Shown: one piece after another, positions 47,708 through 56,067 of the stretch | Numbering within the stretch: position 1 is the stretch's first letter | Layout of the letters: each line of letters begins with the position of its first letter | Source: Burkholderiales bacterium | GTDB taxonomy: Bacteria > Pseudomonadota > Gammaproteobacteria > Burkholderiales > JAEUOS01 | Direction: 5' to 3' | DNA length: 62,965 bases | Assembly: GCA_016790635.1 (NCBI GenBank) | Contig: JAEUOR010000079.1 | Location: forward strand, 1-62,965 | The notes under the pieces: model-generated | What the model was told of the DNA's origin: nothing | Databases searched by the model: none | Seen by the model: only the letters and a program-made list of their open reading frames with translations | Translations under genes and position numbers: made by a program

Positions 47708-49369
47708 ATGCCCTCTCCAATTCGAACCCCGGTCCTCATCGTCGGCGGTGGCCCGGTCGGCCTGACGCTTGCCGCCGAACTCGGCTGGCGCGGCACGCCC
47801 TGCCTCTTGGTCGAGGAACGCACCGCGCCGACGGCGCACCCCAAGGCGACCTTGCTGGGCGCGCGCTCGATGGAGTATTTCCGCCGCTTCGGCATCACCG
47901 ATGCGATCTACGCCGCGGCACTGCCGCCGGAGATCAACTACTTCATCACCTTCTCGACCAGGCTGGCGGGGCGCGAGCTGTATCGGGTGACGTCTCCCTC
48001 GATCCGCGAAACCATCGAGCGACCGCCCGCGGTCATGGCGCGCTATCGCGAGCTCTCGTGGAGTCCCTACTACAAGACCCAGATCGGCCAGCAGGCGCTC
48101 GAACCGGTGCTGTGGAAATACGCGGCGTCGCTGCCGCCGGTGACGCTCAGGCACGGCTGGCGCTTTCTTGACTTCGCGCAGGATGGGGAAGGCGTGAGCG
48201 CCCGCATCGCGGAGGTCGCGAGCGGGCGCATCGAGAGCGTGCGCGCCGACCACCTGGTCGCGTGTGACGGCGGGCCCAGCGCGATCCGCAAGGCGCTGGG
48301 CATCCGCATGAACGGGCGCGGCCGCATGCGCGCCAACGTGAGCTTCTACTTTCGCTCGCAGGAATTCCTGCAAGTGCACGGCAAGGGTCTGGGCAATCTG
48401 TACTTCGTGATGTCGCCGGACAGTTTCGGCGTCTTCACCGCGATCGACGGGCGCGACTTCTGGAATTTCCAGTACTACTTTCTCGATCCGGCCAAGGAGA
48501 CCGAGCACCTTGATGCGCGCGAGGTGTTGACGCGGGCGGTGGGCCGGCCATTCGAGTTCGAGCTCAAGGGAGTGCAGCACTGGCACCATCACCAGTCGGT
48601 GGCGCGGCGCTGGCGCGACGGGCGCGTGTTCCTGACAGGCGACGCGGCGCACCTTTTCGTGCCCACTGGCGGGGTCGGCATGAATACCGGCATTGGCGAT
48701 GCGGTCGACCTGGGCTGGAAACTGGACGCCGTGCACAAAGGCTGGGGCGGCGCGCACCTGCTGGATAGCTATGAGGACGAGCGCAAGCCGATCGCGGTGC
48801 GCAACAGCGTGATCTCGGCCAACAATTCCGACAAGATCGACATGGTCATGGACGAGATCCTGCCCATCATCGACGAGGACTCGAACGCGGGTGAGGCACA
48901 TCGCGCCGCGATCACGCGGCGCATCCGCTGGATGGCGCGCCAGTTCAATTCCGCCGGCACGCACCTGGGCTACCGCTACGTCGACTCGCCGGTGATCGTG
49001 CCCGATGGCTCGCCCGAGCCGCCGGACGACTTCATGCAGGTGGTGCCCTCGACCTGGCCCGGTTCGCGCGCGCCCCATGCCTGGACCGGGGCGGACACCA
49101 GCGTGCGCGGCCACAGCACGCTGGACTGGTTCGGAGGCGGCTACGTGCTGGTGAGGAGCGCGGCCGCTTCTGCGGCCGATGGATTCGTCGCGGCCCTGCA
49201 TGCGCGCGGCGCGCCGTGCACGGAGCGAGTCATGCCGGCGTCGATCGAGCGGCTCTACGAGTCACCCCTGGTGCTGGTGCGCCCGGATGGTCATGTGTGC
49301 TGGCGCGGCACGGCGTTGCCCGAGGACCCGGACGCGGTCGCTTCGCAAGTCACGGGACACGCTGCCTGA
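47708..49369 (+). CDS. FAD-dependent aromatic monooxygenase (MhpA/PHBH-like)
   Basis: 553 aa, class A flavoprotein hydroxylase. FAD motifs: VLIVGGGPVGLTLAAELGWRG, HLVACDGGPSAIRKALG (DG motif) and VFLTGDAAHLFVPTGGVGMN followed by TGIGDAVDLGWKL (GD motif). The C-terminal thioredoxin-like extension (residues about 430-553) resembles MhpA and pentachlorophenol hydroxylase. Hydroxylates a phenolic acid with NAD(P)H and O2. The ATG lies 5 nt after CATAAT, so the leader is very short. No linked dioxygenase here. Confidence 0.88.
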   Translation: MPSPIRTPVLIVGGGPVGLTLAAELGWRGTPCLLVEERTAPTAHPKATLLGARSMEYFRRFGITDAIYAAALPPEINYFITFSTRLAGRELYRVTSPSIRETIERPPAVMARYRELSWSPYYKTQIGQQALEPVLWKYAASLPPVTLRHGWRFLDFAQDGEGVSARIAEVASGRIESVRADHLVACDGGPSAIRKALGIRMNGRGRMRANVSFYFRSQEFLQVHGKGLGNLYFVMSPDSFGVFTAIDGRDFWNFQYYFLDPAKETEHLDAREVLTRAVGRPFEFELKGVQHWHHHQSVARRWRDGRVFLTGDAAHLFVPTGGVGMNTGIGDAVDLGWKLDAVHKGWGGAHLLDSYEDERKPIAVRNSVISANNSDKIDMVMDEILPIIDEDSNAGEAHRAAITRRIRWMARQFNSAGTHLGYRYVDSPVIVPDGSPEPPDDFMQVVPSTWPGSRAPHAWTGADTSVRGHSTLDWFGGGYVLVRSAAASAADGFVAALHARGAPCTERVMPASIERLYESPLVLVRPDGHVCWRGTALPEDPDAVASQVTGHAA

Positions 49370-49394
49370 CGCCGACCGATGCGGCGTTGCCCGC

Positions 49395-50213
49395 TCAGCG
49401 GCGCACGCCGGGTGACTCGATCGGCAAACCCTGCGCGCGCCACATCAGGAAGAGTTCCAGGTCGACCAGTTCGGGCGCGCCGGGCAGCGGCATCTCGGCG
49501 CGCACGCCGAAGAAGCAGGCGCGCAGGCGCCGGTGCAGCGAGCCGGTGGACTGCCACTCCAGGCGATAGGCCGGATAGGCGTTGGGGTGGCCCTGGCTAA
49601 TGGTCTCCGACAAGAGGCGCCGGCCCGCGTTCCAGTCGTGGCAATGCATGCACGCCAGGTTCATCTGGCCGATGCGCGTCGAAAAGAGGATGCGCCCGCG
49701 CTCGAAATGCTCCTGCGCCGGGCCGTCGATGCGCACGGCCAGGGGCGAACCGCGCGACGCGCGCGCGATGTGTGCGGTGAGCGCGAGCAGTTCCTCGGAT
49801 TCATAGGCCAGCGCTGCGGCGCCTTGCTGCGCGGTGCGGCAGAGATTGACGCGCCCCTCCAGGTTGACAAGCGTCTTCGTGCCGGTGTCGAAGCGCGGAT
49901 AGCGCGCCGCCACGCCGCGCATGGACATCTGCGCATCCTGATGGCAGGAGGCGCACGAGCGCCCCGCGGCGCCGACGGGCCGCGCCCAGGCGGCCGCGCC
50001 CCGTTCGGCCCACAACATCGCGGGGTTGGCGAAGTCATCCGCCTGCATGGCGCGCAAGTCGGAACTCATGAAGCTGCTGCCGGAGCGCAGCTGGTCCAGC
50101 GGCAGGGCGCGCTGCGGGCCGGCAGCCGGGGAGGTCGCCTGTGTGCTGCCAGCGACGGGCCAGGCCAGTGCGACGCCGAAGAGGAAGATGCGCAGCGCGG
50201 CCGCCGACCTCAC
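49395..50213 (-). CDS. soxA: Sulfur oxidation c-type cytochrome SoxA
   Basis: 272 aa, GTG start. Signal peptide (LRIFLFGVALAWPVAGSTQA). Two heme motifs CASCH (Cys87-His91) and CMHCH (Cys188-His192), and Cys233 in RACFFGVRAE supplies the persulfide-type heme ligand. With SoxX it attaches thiosulfate to SoxY. The diheme form with all ligands is present. Located 17 bp after the soxZ stop; end of a soxXYZA run. Confidence 0.92.
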   Translation of the reverse strand: MRSAAALRIFLFGVALAWPVAGSTQATSPAAGPQRALPLDQLRSGSSFMSSDLRAMQADDFANPAMLWAERGAAAWARPVGAAGRSCASCHQDAQMSMRGVAARYPRFDTGTKTLVNLEGRVNLCRTAQQGAAALAYESEELLALTAHIARASRGSPLAVRIDGPAQEHFERGRILFSTRIGQMNLACMHCHDWNAGRRLLSETISQGHPNAYPAYRLEWQSTGSLHRRLRACFFGVRAEMPLPGAPELVDLELFLMWRAQGLPIESPGVRR

Positions 50214-50230
50214 CCGAAGTCCCGTCCGGA

Positions 50231-50554
50231 TCAGGCCGCGACGTTGACGGCGGCGCGCTCGCTCTTGCGCTGGCCACTGTCGTCGGTCCATTCAAAGACC
50301 AGCTCGCCGGACTCGCGCGCGGTGACGTAGAAGGTGAACAGGGGATTGGCGGAAATCCCGGAACTCGGTTCGGCGCGGAACACCTCGGCGCCGTTGTAGC
50401 GGCAACTCACTTGCCGGATCACGTTGCGCGGCACCGGCTTGCCCTCGTCGGTCACGCGGAAGCCGGTCTCCATCTCGTGGCGAATGATGATCTTGACTTC
50501 GAAATCCTCGCCGCGCCGGACCGGCGCGACGATCTGGATGCGCGCGTCGCTCAT
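50231..50554 (-). CDS. soxZ: Sulfur compound chelating protein SoxZ
   Basis: 107 aa. All-beta SoxZ: IVAPVRRGEDFEVKIIIRHEMETGF, NVIRQVSCRYNGAEVFRAEPS, FTFYVTARESGELVFEWTDDSGQ. No signal peptide; it is exported by piggy-backing on SoxY. The SoxYZ pair is the swinging-arm substrate carrier of the Sox pathway. Start ATG 50554 (an earlier in-frame ATG at 50578 adds 8 residues without support). Confidence 0.93.
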   Translation of the reverse strand: MSDARIQIVAPVRRGEDFEVKIIIRHEMETGFRVTDEGKPVPRNVIRQVSCRYNGAEVFRAEPSSGISANPLFTFYVTARESGELVFEWTDDSGQRKSERAAVNVAA

Positions 50555-50564
50555 GGTGCCGGCC

Positions 50565-51023
50565 TCATGTACCGTCAATGCAGGCCGAGATGGTCACGAT
50601 CACCTCTGCCACGGCCGCAAGCAGGGTGCCGTCGGCCAGGGTGGCGACCGCGGCCACGCGCTGGGTGCCCGCCAGGCGCACGCGCGACTCGACCTCGATG
50701 CGCTTGACCGGCAGCGGGAAGTGGAACACCGCCATCTGCGGCACGGGATTCTTTTCCGAGAAGAGGTGCAGGCTCCTGACTTCCGCGCCAGCGGCGAACG
50801 GTCCGGCCACGCCCAGGCGCACCGGCACCACGTTGCCGTTGTCGGCGATGCGAGGGATGTCGAGCGTCACGCGCTCCATGCGCGCCGGGCGACCGGCCAG
50901 AAAGGCGCTCAATGCCGGCACCTCGGGCAGCGCCTGCGCCAACGCAGCGCGCGGCCACACGGGTGCGAGCGTCGCGACCCCCAGCAGGGCGCGCCTTGTC
51001 GACGAAGCGGGAGCGCGATTCAC
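50565..51023 (-). CDS. soxY: Sulfur carrier protein SoxY, variant C-terminus
   Basis: 152 aa, GTG start, Tat-type leader TRRALLGVATLAPVWPRAALAQ. Body FLAGRPARMERVTLDIPRIADNGNVVPVRLGV and SEKNPVPQMAVFHFPLP is clearly SoxY. The carrier cysteine is normally in a C-terminal GGCGG; here the end reads SACIDGT, keeping Cys148 but with no glycines before it. The swinging arm may therefore be less flexible or the carrier variant specialised. Overlaps soxX (GTGA). Confidence 0.9.
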   Translation of the reverse strand: MNRAPASSTRRALLGVATLAPVWPRAALAQALPEVPALSAFLAGRPARMERVTLDIPRIADNGNVVPVRLGVAGPFAAGAEVRSLHLFSEKNPVPQMAVFHFPLPVKRIEVESRVRLAGTQRVAAVATLADGTLLAAVAEVIVTISACIDGT

Positions 51024-51442
51024 TTGAGACTCGACAAATAGGCCACCAGGTCCTCCACCTGCTGGGCGCTGAGTATAGGCCGCTCGCGATACGTCGCGGC
51101 GACGCGCGTGAACCCTTCGACCCGATGGTAGGAGGGCATGATGGTCGCCGGGTTGATGCGTGCGTTGTCGACCAGACGGGCGCGCAGCTGCGCCGGACCC
51201 AGTCGCGCGCCGATGCCTGCAAGGGTCGGCGCAAGGTCACCGGCAAACCGAACCCCGGGCGCGGCGTGGCAAAGAATGCAGTTGGCCGGGTCGCGCGCTG
51301 CCAGGAGTGCGCGACCGCGTTCGGCATCGCCGTCGGCCGCCAGCGGAACAGGCAGCGCGTCGCCGACGAACGCCGGGACTGTCTGCGCGGCAAGCGAAGC
51401 GCTTGCGGCGGCCAACACCAGCATGAGGATGAGTCGGGCCAA
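51020..51442 (-). CDS. soxX: Sulfur oxidation c-type cytochrome SoxX
   Basis: 140 aa. Signal peptide MARLILMLVLAAASASLAAQ from a TTG at 51442 (ATG 51424 is the alternative). Heme motif CILCH (Cys55-His59) and axial Met in ATIMPSYHRVEGF. Pairs with SoxA as the thiosulfate-ligating cytochrome. A GATAAT (51476-51471, minus) upstream gives a short leader. First gene of the soxXYZA run. Confidence 0.9.
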   Translation of the reverse strand: MARLILMLVLAAASASLAAQTVPAFVGDALPVPLAADGDAERGRALLAARDPANCILCHAAPGVRFAGDLAPTLAGIGARLGPAQLRARLVDNARINPATIMPSYHRVEGFTRVAATYRERPILSAQQVEDLVAYLSSLK

Positions 51443-51533
51443 GGCGTGCGCCAGGTAACGGGGACCCGGGATTATCGTCGTGCGCGCCAGGCGTCGTCGC
51501 CGGCTGTCTTGCGGCGGCGCAACATGCGTGTGC

Positions 51534-51563
51534 TTGGTCAGGTGCGGGGCGTACGCCTATACT
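51534..51563 (+). promoter_or_regulatory. Sigma-70-like promoter of the iorAB-type genes
   Basis: TTGGTC (51534-51539) and TATACT (51558-51563) with 18-bp spacing lie 66 bp before the iorA-like ATG. A GAGGAA Shine-Dalgarno follows. The divergent soxX promoter occupies the other end of the same 187-bp gap. Confidence 0.55.
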
Positions 51564-51629
51564 CGGCGCCGCTTCACATCGTAAGCCCGGTTTTGTCCGG
51601 CCGCCCATCCCCAGCGAGGAACTTCCAAC

Positions 51630-52109
51630 ATGGCAAAACTCAATGTCAACGGCAAGACCGTCGATGTCGCCGTCGAACCCGACACTCCGCTCTTGTGGGC
51701 GATCCGCGAACAGGTGGGCCTGACAGGCACCAAGTTCGGCTGCGGCATGGCGCAGTGCGGCTCCTGCACCGTGCACATCGACGGCCAGCCGGTGCGCTCC
51801 TGTGTGCTGCCGGTCTCGGCGGTCAAGGCAACGCAGAAGATCGTCACCATCGAGGGCCTCTCGTCCGATTCGACGCACCCGATCCAGAAGGCCTGGGTCG
51901 AACTCGATGTGCCGCAATGCGGATACTGCCAGTCGGGCATGATCATGGCGGCCGCGGCGCTCTTGAAGAAAAAGCCCAAGCCGACCGACCGCGATATCGA
52001 CGCCGCGATGACCAACATCTGCCGCTGCGGCACCTACCAGCAGGTGCGTGCCGGGATTCATCGCGCCGCCGAGATCACGCGCGGTGCCGCAGCAGCCAAG
52101 AAAGCCTGA
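51630..52109 (+). CDS. [2Fe-2S] subunit of an isoquinoline 1-oxidoreductase-type molybdoenzyme
   Basis: 159 aa. Plant-type cluster Cys38, Cys43, Cys46 and Cys58 (FGCGMAQCGSCTVHIDGQPVRSC written in part) and a second cluster Cys97, Cys100, Cys131, Cys133 (QCGYCQSGMI, CRCGTYQQ). This is the IorA-type small subunit of the xanthine-oxidase family without FAD subunit. Electrons normally pass to a cytochrome c in the periplasm. Followed by its large subunit after 13 bp. Confidence 0.93.
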   Translation: MAKLNVNGKTVDVAVEPDTPLLWAIREQVGLTGTKFGCGMAQCGSCTVHIDGQPVRSCVLPVSAVKATQKIVTIEGLSSDSTHPIQKAWVELDVPQCGYCQSGMIMAAAALLKKKPKPTDRDIDAAMTNICRCGTYQQVRAGIHRAAEITRGAAAAKKA

Positions 52110-52122
52110 AGGGAGAATGCAC

Positions 52123-54324
52123 ATGAACACAACCATGAACCCGTCGCGCCGTCGCTTTGTCGTTGGTTCCGCCGCAGCAGGCGGGGGCCTGGCTTTCGGC
52201 TTTGCCCTCCCCTCCGGAGAGGTCTTCGGTCAGGTCGAGCGCGTCGCCGACCTCTCCAAGCCCGAGATCAACGCCTGGGTGGTCGTCAATCCGGACGACT
52301 CGGTGGTTATCCGCATCGCCCGTTCCGAGATGGGCCAGGGCACGCTCACCGGCCTCGCGCAAATGGTCGCCGAGGAACTCGAGTGCGACTGGAGCAAGGT
52401 GTCGACCGAACAGCCCACCCCTGGGCAGAACCTGGCCAGAAAGCGCGTCTGGCGCGACATGTCCACCGGCGGCTCGCGCGGCATTCGCGGTTCGCACGAC
52501 TATGTGCGCCAGGGCGGGGCCGCGGCGCGCGAAATGCTGATCGCCGCCGCCGCGCGCGAGTGGAACGTGCCGCCCGGTGAGTGCCGCGCTGCCAACAGCG
52601 TGATCACCCACACGCCGTCGGGACGCAACACCACCTTCGGCGAGGTTGCCGCCGCAGCCGCCAAGATCGAGCCCCCCAAGGAAGTGAAGCTCAAGGACCC
52701 GAAGGACTGGAAGCTCATCGGCAAGGGCGTCGCCCGCCTCGACACCAAGGAAAAGGTCAACGGCTCGCGCGTCTACGGCGCCGACCTAAAGCTGCCCGGC
52801 ATGCTCAATGCCGCCATCAAGGCCTGCCCGGTGTTCGGCGGCAAGGTGGTGAGTTTCGACGAATCCAAGGTGCGCGGCATGCCCGGGGTCAGGCATGTCC
52901 TCAAGGTAGGCGAGAACAGCGTCGTCGTGGTTGCCGACACCTGGTGGCGCGCCAAGAAGGCGCTTGACGCGCTGCCGATCAACTGGGACCTGGGGCCCAA
53001 CGTCAACGTCTCCTCGGCCACCATTGCCGAGCGCAACAAGGTCGGGCTGGATGCGACCGAATCGGTCTTCGTCGGCAACAAGGTCGGCGATTCCGGCGCC
53101 GCCATCGCCGGTGCGGCCAGACGGGTCGAGGCCGTCTACAGCTATCCGTTCCAGAACCACGCCACCATGGAGCCGATGAACGCCACGGCCGTGTGGACCG
53201 CCGAAAAATGCGAAGTGTGGTGTCCGACGCAGAACGGCGAAGCGGCGCTGTCGGCCGCCTCGGCCGCGGCCGGGCTGCCGCTGGAGAAGTGCGACGTTTA
53301 CAAGATCAACCTGGGCGGGGGCTTCGGCCGCCGCGGGCGCAGCGACTACGTGACCCAGGTGGTGTCGATCGCAAAGCAGCTGCCGGGCACCCCGATCAAG
53401 CTCATCTGGAGCCGCGAGGAGGACATGCTGCACGGCACCTTCCACCCGGTCACCCAGTGCAAGATGACCGCCGGGCTGGATGCGCAGGGCAATATCACCG
53501 GCCTCAACATGCGCATCTCCGGGCAATCCATCCTGGCCGGGGTGCTGCCGGCGCTGCTCATCAATGGCGCCGACATGCTCACCTTCCAGGGGCTTCTCCC
53601 GGTCGGCCACGAGCGCTTTGGCGATCATGCGATCTCCTACGCGTTCGACAACCTGACCATCGACCACGCGATGCGCAACACCCATGTGCCGCCGGGGTTC
53701 TGGCGCGGGGTGAACGCCAACCAGAACGCGATCTACATGGAATGCTTCATCGACGAGCTCGCGCACGCGACCAACCAGGATGCACTCGCCCTGCGGCAGA
53801 AACTGATGGCCAAGAACCCCAAGGGCTGGGCCACGCTCAAGGCGGTGGCGGAGCAGGGTGGCTGGGGCAAGCCGCTGCCCGCAGGCCGCGGGCGCGGGCT
53901 GGCGGCGTTCTACTGCTTCGGCGCCTATATTGCCGCGTGCGCCGAGGTCAGCGTGTCCAAGGCCGGCAAGCTCAAGGTCGAGCGCATCGTTGCGTCAACC
54001 GACTCCGGCTACGCGGTCAACCCGAAGCAGATCGCCCACCAGGTCGAGGGATCGTTCGTCTATGGCCTGGGTGCGATGCTGCACCAGGAATGCACGGTCA
54101 AGGGCGGGCGCATCGAGCAGGAGAACTTCAACACCTATCAGTGCCTGCGCATCTCGGAAATGCCCAAGGTCGAGACCATCGTCATGCCCTCGGGCGGCTT
54201 CTGGGGCGGGGTCGGCGAGCCGACCATCGCGGTGGCGGCGCCGGCGGTGCTGAATGCGATCTTCAACGCCACCGGCAAGCGCATTCGTCACCTGCCGTTG
54301 AAGGACGCTGACCTCAAGGCCTGA
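52123..54324 (+). CDS. Molybdopterin subunit of an isoquinoline 1-oxidoreductase-type enzyme
   Basis: 733 aa from ATG 52123 (GGGAG 7 nt upstream; ATG 52117 lies on top of it). Tat signal PSRRRFVVGSAAAGGGLAFG exports the folded enzyme. Molybdopterin cytosine dinucleotide family motifs: NLGGGFGRRGRSD, PPGFWRGVNANQNA, VPSGGFWGGVGEPTIAV with the catalytic Glu in GVGEPT. Hydroxylates N-heterocycles or oxidises aldehydes, with the IorA-type partner. The exact substrate is open. A hairpin follows the stop. Confidence 0.93.
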   Translation: MNTTMNPSRRRFVVGSAAAGGGLAFGFALPSGEVFGQVERVADLSKPEINAWVVVNPDDSVVIRIARSEMGQGTLTGLAQMVAEELECDWSKVSTEQPTPGQNLARKRVWRDMSTGGSRGIRGSHDYVRQGGAAAREMLIAAAAREWNVPPGECRAANSVITHTPSGRNTTFGEVAAAAAKIEPPKEVKLKDPKDWKLIGKGVARLDTKEKVNGSRVYGADLKLPGMLNAAIKACPVFGGKVVSFDESKVRGMPGVRHVLKVGENSVVVVADTWWRAKKALDALPINWDLGPNVNVSSATIAERNKVGLDATESVFVGNKVGDSGAAIAGAARRVEAVYSYPFQNHATMEPMNATAVWTAEKCEVWCPTQNGEAALSAASAAAGLPLEKCDVYKINLGGGFGRRGRSDYVTQVVSIAKQLPGTPIKLIWSREEDMLHGTFHPVTQCKMTAGLDAQGNITGLNMRISGQSILAGVLPALLINGADMLTFQGLLPVGHERFGDHAISYAFDNLTIDHAMRNTHVPPGFWRGVNANQNAIYMECFIDELAHATNQDALALRQKLMAKNPKGWATLKAVAEQGGWGKPLPAGRGRGLAAFYCFGAYIAACAEVSVSKAGKLKVERIVASTDSGYAVNPKQIAHQVEGSFVYGLGAMLHQECTVKGGRIEQENFNTYQCLRISEMPKVETIVMPSGGFWGGVGEPTIAVAAPAVLNAIFNATGKRIRHLPLKDADLKA

Positions 54325-54359
54325 GTTGCGCCGCCCTGCGCGGGCGGTACTGTTGATAC

Positions 54360-54381
54360 ACGGGGGGCGCAAGCCCCCCGT
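54360..54381 (+). terminator. Hairpin terminator after the molybdoenzyme genes
   Basis: ACGGGGGGC-GCAA-GCCCCCCGT, a 9-bp perfect stem with a GNRA tetraloop, followed by only TGT. A strong hairpin with weak T-tract, likely terminating the iorAB-type transcript. Confidence 0.6.
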
Positions 54382-54464
54382 TGTCATTGGGGCTGGCGCA
54401 CCGCGGTGGTCGCACCCCGCATAATCCGCGCCTGGATTCAACCTGCGTTCCCGCGACCCATCTC

Positions 54465-55034
54465 ATGAGCCTGCCACCTGCCGCACCGCGCCGCCACCTG
54501 CACACCCGCACCATCGACTGCCAGGGCTATGCCCGCGAGGACGGGCTCTTCGATATCGAGGCGCGCATCGTCGATACCAAGACCTACCCGATCGACGAGC
54601 CCTACCGCGGTTTGCGCGCGGCCGGCTCGCACGTGCACGACATGCAATTGCGCCTGACGCTCGACACCGACATGATCGTGCGCGACATCGCGGTGGCCAC
54701 CGCGCATGCGCCCTACGACCCCTGCTTCACCGTCGAGCCGGCCTTCAGGAAACTGATCGGCGCCAAGGTCGGCGGCGGCTGGCGCAAGGCGGTGCAGGAA
54801 GCCGTCGGCGGCACCCGGGGCTGCACGCACCTCAAGGAACTCCTGATGCCGGCGGCGACGGTGGCGTTCCAGACCATGGGGAGCTGGCCCAAGAAGGGCG
54901 AGGCGCCACCGACCAACGCCGACGGCACTCCCAGGCGTCCCTATTTCATCGATGGCTGCAAGGCGTGGGCGGCCGACGGGCCGGTCGTCCAGCGTCTCTA
55001 CCCGATGCACTACCAGCCAGGACGCAGCGCCTGA
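54465..55034 (+). CDS. DUF2889 protein
   Basis: 189 aa. The DUF2889 pattern: HTRTIDCQGYAREDGLFDIEARIVDTK, HVHDMQLRLTLDTDMIVRDI, and RGCTHLKELLMPAATVAFQT with Cys/His. The role is unknown; in many Burkholderiales it sits near metabolic genes. The frame extends upstream to 54381 in non-conserved sequence that includes the terminator arm; ATG 54465 is preferred. A CATAAT upstream may be its promoter -10. Confidence 0.85.
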   Translation: MSLPPAAPRRHLHTRTIDCQGYAREDGLFDIEARIVDTKTYPIDEPYRGLRAAGSHVHDMQLRLTLDTDMIVRDIAVATAHAPYDPCFTVEPAFRKLIGAKVGGGWRKAVQEAVGGTRGCTHLKELLMPAATVAFQTMGSWPKKGEAPPTNADGTPRRPYFIDGCKAWAADGPVVQRLYPMHYQPGRSA

Positions 55035-55035
55035 C

Positions 55036-55968
55036 CTACGCGAGCGGCGCCGGCGTGCCGTGCAGGTAGGGCTTGAGTGCCAGCCACGCGACTTCGTGGA
55101 TCGGCGTGGGCACTCCCAGGCGCCGTCCTTCGCGCACGACATGCCCGGACAGGCTGCCCAGTTCCAGCGGCCGACCCTTCGCCAGGTCGTGGTACATGGA
55201 CGCATACATGGTCTTGGGAAAGGACTGGTGGATGGCCAGAGCGCGCTGCGGCGCGTCGTCCGGCAGGGTGAATCCGGCCGCACGCGCGACGGCGGCGACC
55301 TCGCTGAATGCGCAGAGCGCCATGGGCACGATCTCGCTGTCGTGGTAGATGTAGCCGGCCGGCAGGCGAAACAGGGAACACAGCGCCGCGTTGGTCGAGA
55401 GGCCCACGAACTTGGCCCATTGCGCGGTGCGCACATCGGCCAGCACCTTGGCATCGAAACCGGCAGCCACGCAGGCGTCGCGAAACGCCAGGGCGCGCGC
55501 GCTCATGCGCCCGTCGGCCTCGCCGAAGTGGAGGCTCGACATTTCCGAGGTGTAGCGGATCACCCCGGGCGCGGTGATGACGCCGGACACCATCGCCAGG
55601 CCACCCAGCACGCAATCCTGCCCCAGCACCGCGCCGATGCGGTCCTGGTGATCGACGCCGTTCAAGACCGAGATCACGGTCGCGCCGCCCTGGACCAGGG
55701 GCTTGAGCGGCGCCGCGGCGGCCTCGATGTCGTAGGCCTTGACCGCGAACAGGATCACGTCGCATGCGCCGGCCTCGACCGGGTGCTCGACAAAGCGTGC
55801 GCCGGTGACCTCCTTGACGCCCTTGGGCGTCTCCAGGCGCAGGCCGGCGCGTCGCATGGCCGCGAGGTGCGCGCCGCGCGCGACGAAGGTGACCTCGTTT
55901 CCTGCCAGGGCCAGCAGGCCGCCAAAGTAGCCACCGACCGCGCCGCTGCCCATGATGGTGATTCGCAT
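55036..55968 (-). CDS. 2-dehydropantoate 2-reductase (ketopantoate reductase) family protein
   Basis: 310 aa. NADPH motif MGSGAVGGYFGGLLALAGNEV, FAVKAYDIEAAAAPLKPLV, VISVLNGVDHQDRI, and C-terminal ELGSLSGHVVREGRRLGVPTPIHE. PanE-family enzymes reduce ketopantoate or similar 2-oxo acids. Catalytic Lys is probably that in WAKFVGLSTNAAL. The role in pantothenate synthesis is not certain as bacteria often carry several paralogues. GGGAG upstream of ATG 55968. Convergent with the DUF2889 gene. Confidence 0.85.
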   Translation of the reverse strand: MRITIMGSGAVGGYFGGLLALAGNEVTFVARGAHLAAMRRAGLRLETPKGVKEVTGARFVEHPVEAGACDVILFAVKAYDIEAAAAPLKPLVQGGATVISVLNGVDHQDRIGAVLGQDCVLGGLAMVSGVITAPGVIRYTSEMSSLHFGEADGRMSARALAFRDACVAAGFDAKVLADVRTAQWAKFVGLSTNAALCSLFRLPAGYIYHDSEIVPMALCAFSEVAAVARAAGFTLPDDAPQRALAIHQSFPKTMYASMYHDLAKGRPLELGSLSGHVVREGRRLGVPTPIHEVAWLALKPYLHGTPAPLA

Positions 55969-56067
55969 TGCAACTCCCATGATTGCCAAGTGCCAATCCG
56001 AGTGTGCCACAGGCGCCCAGGCGCTATGATTGCGTCCTCACGCCACCATCCCCTCTGGAGTTCCACC

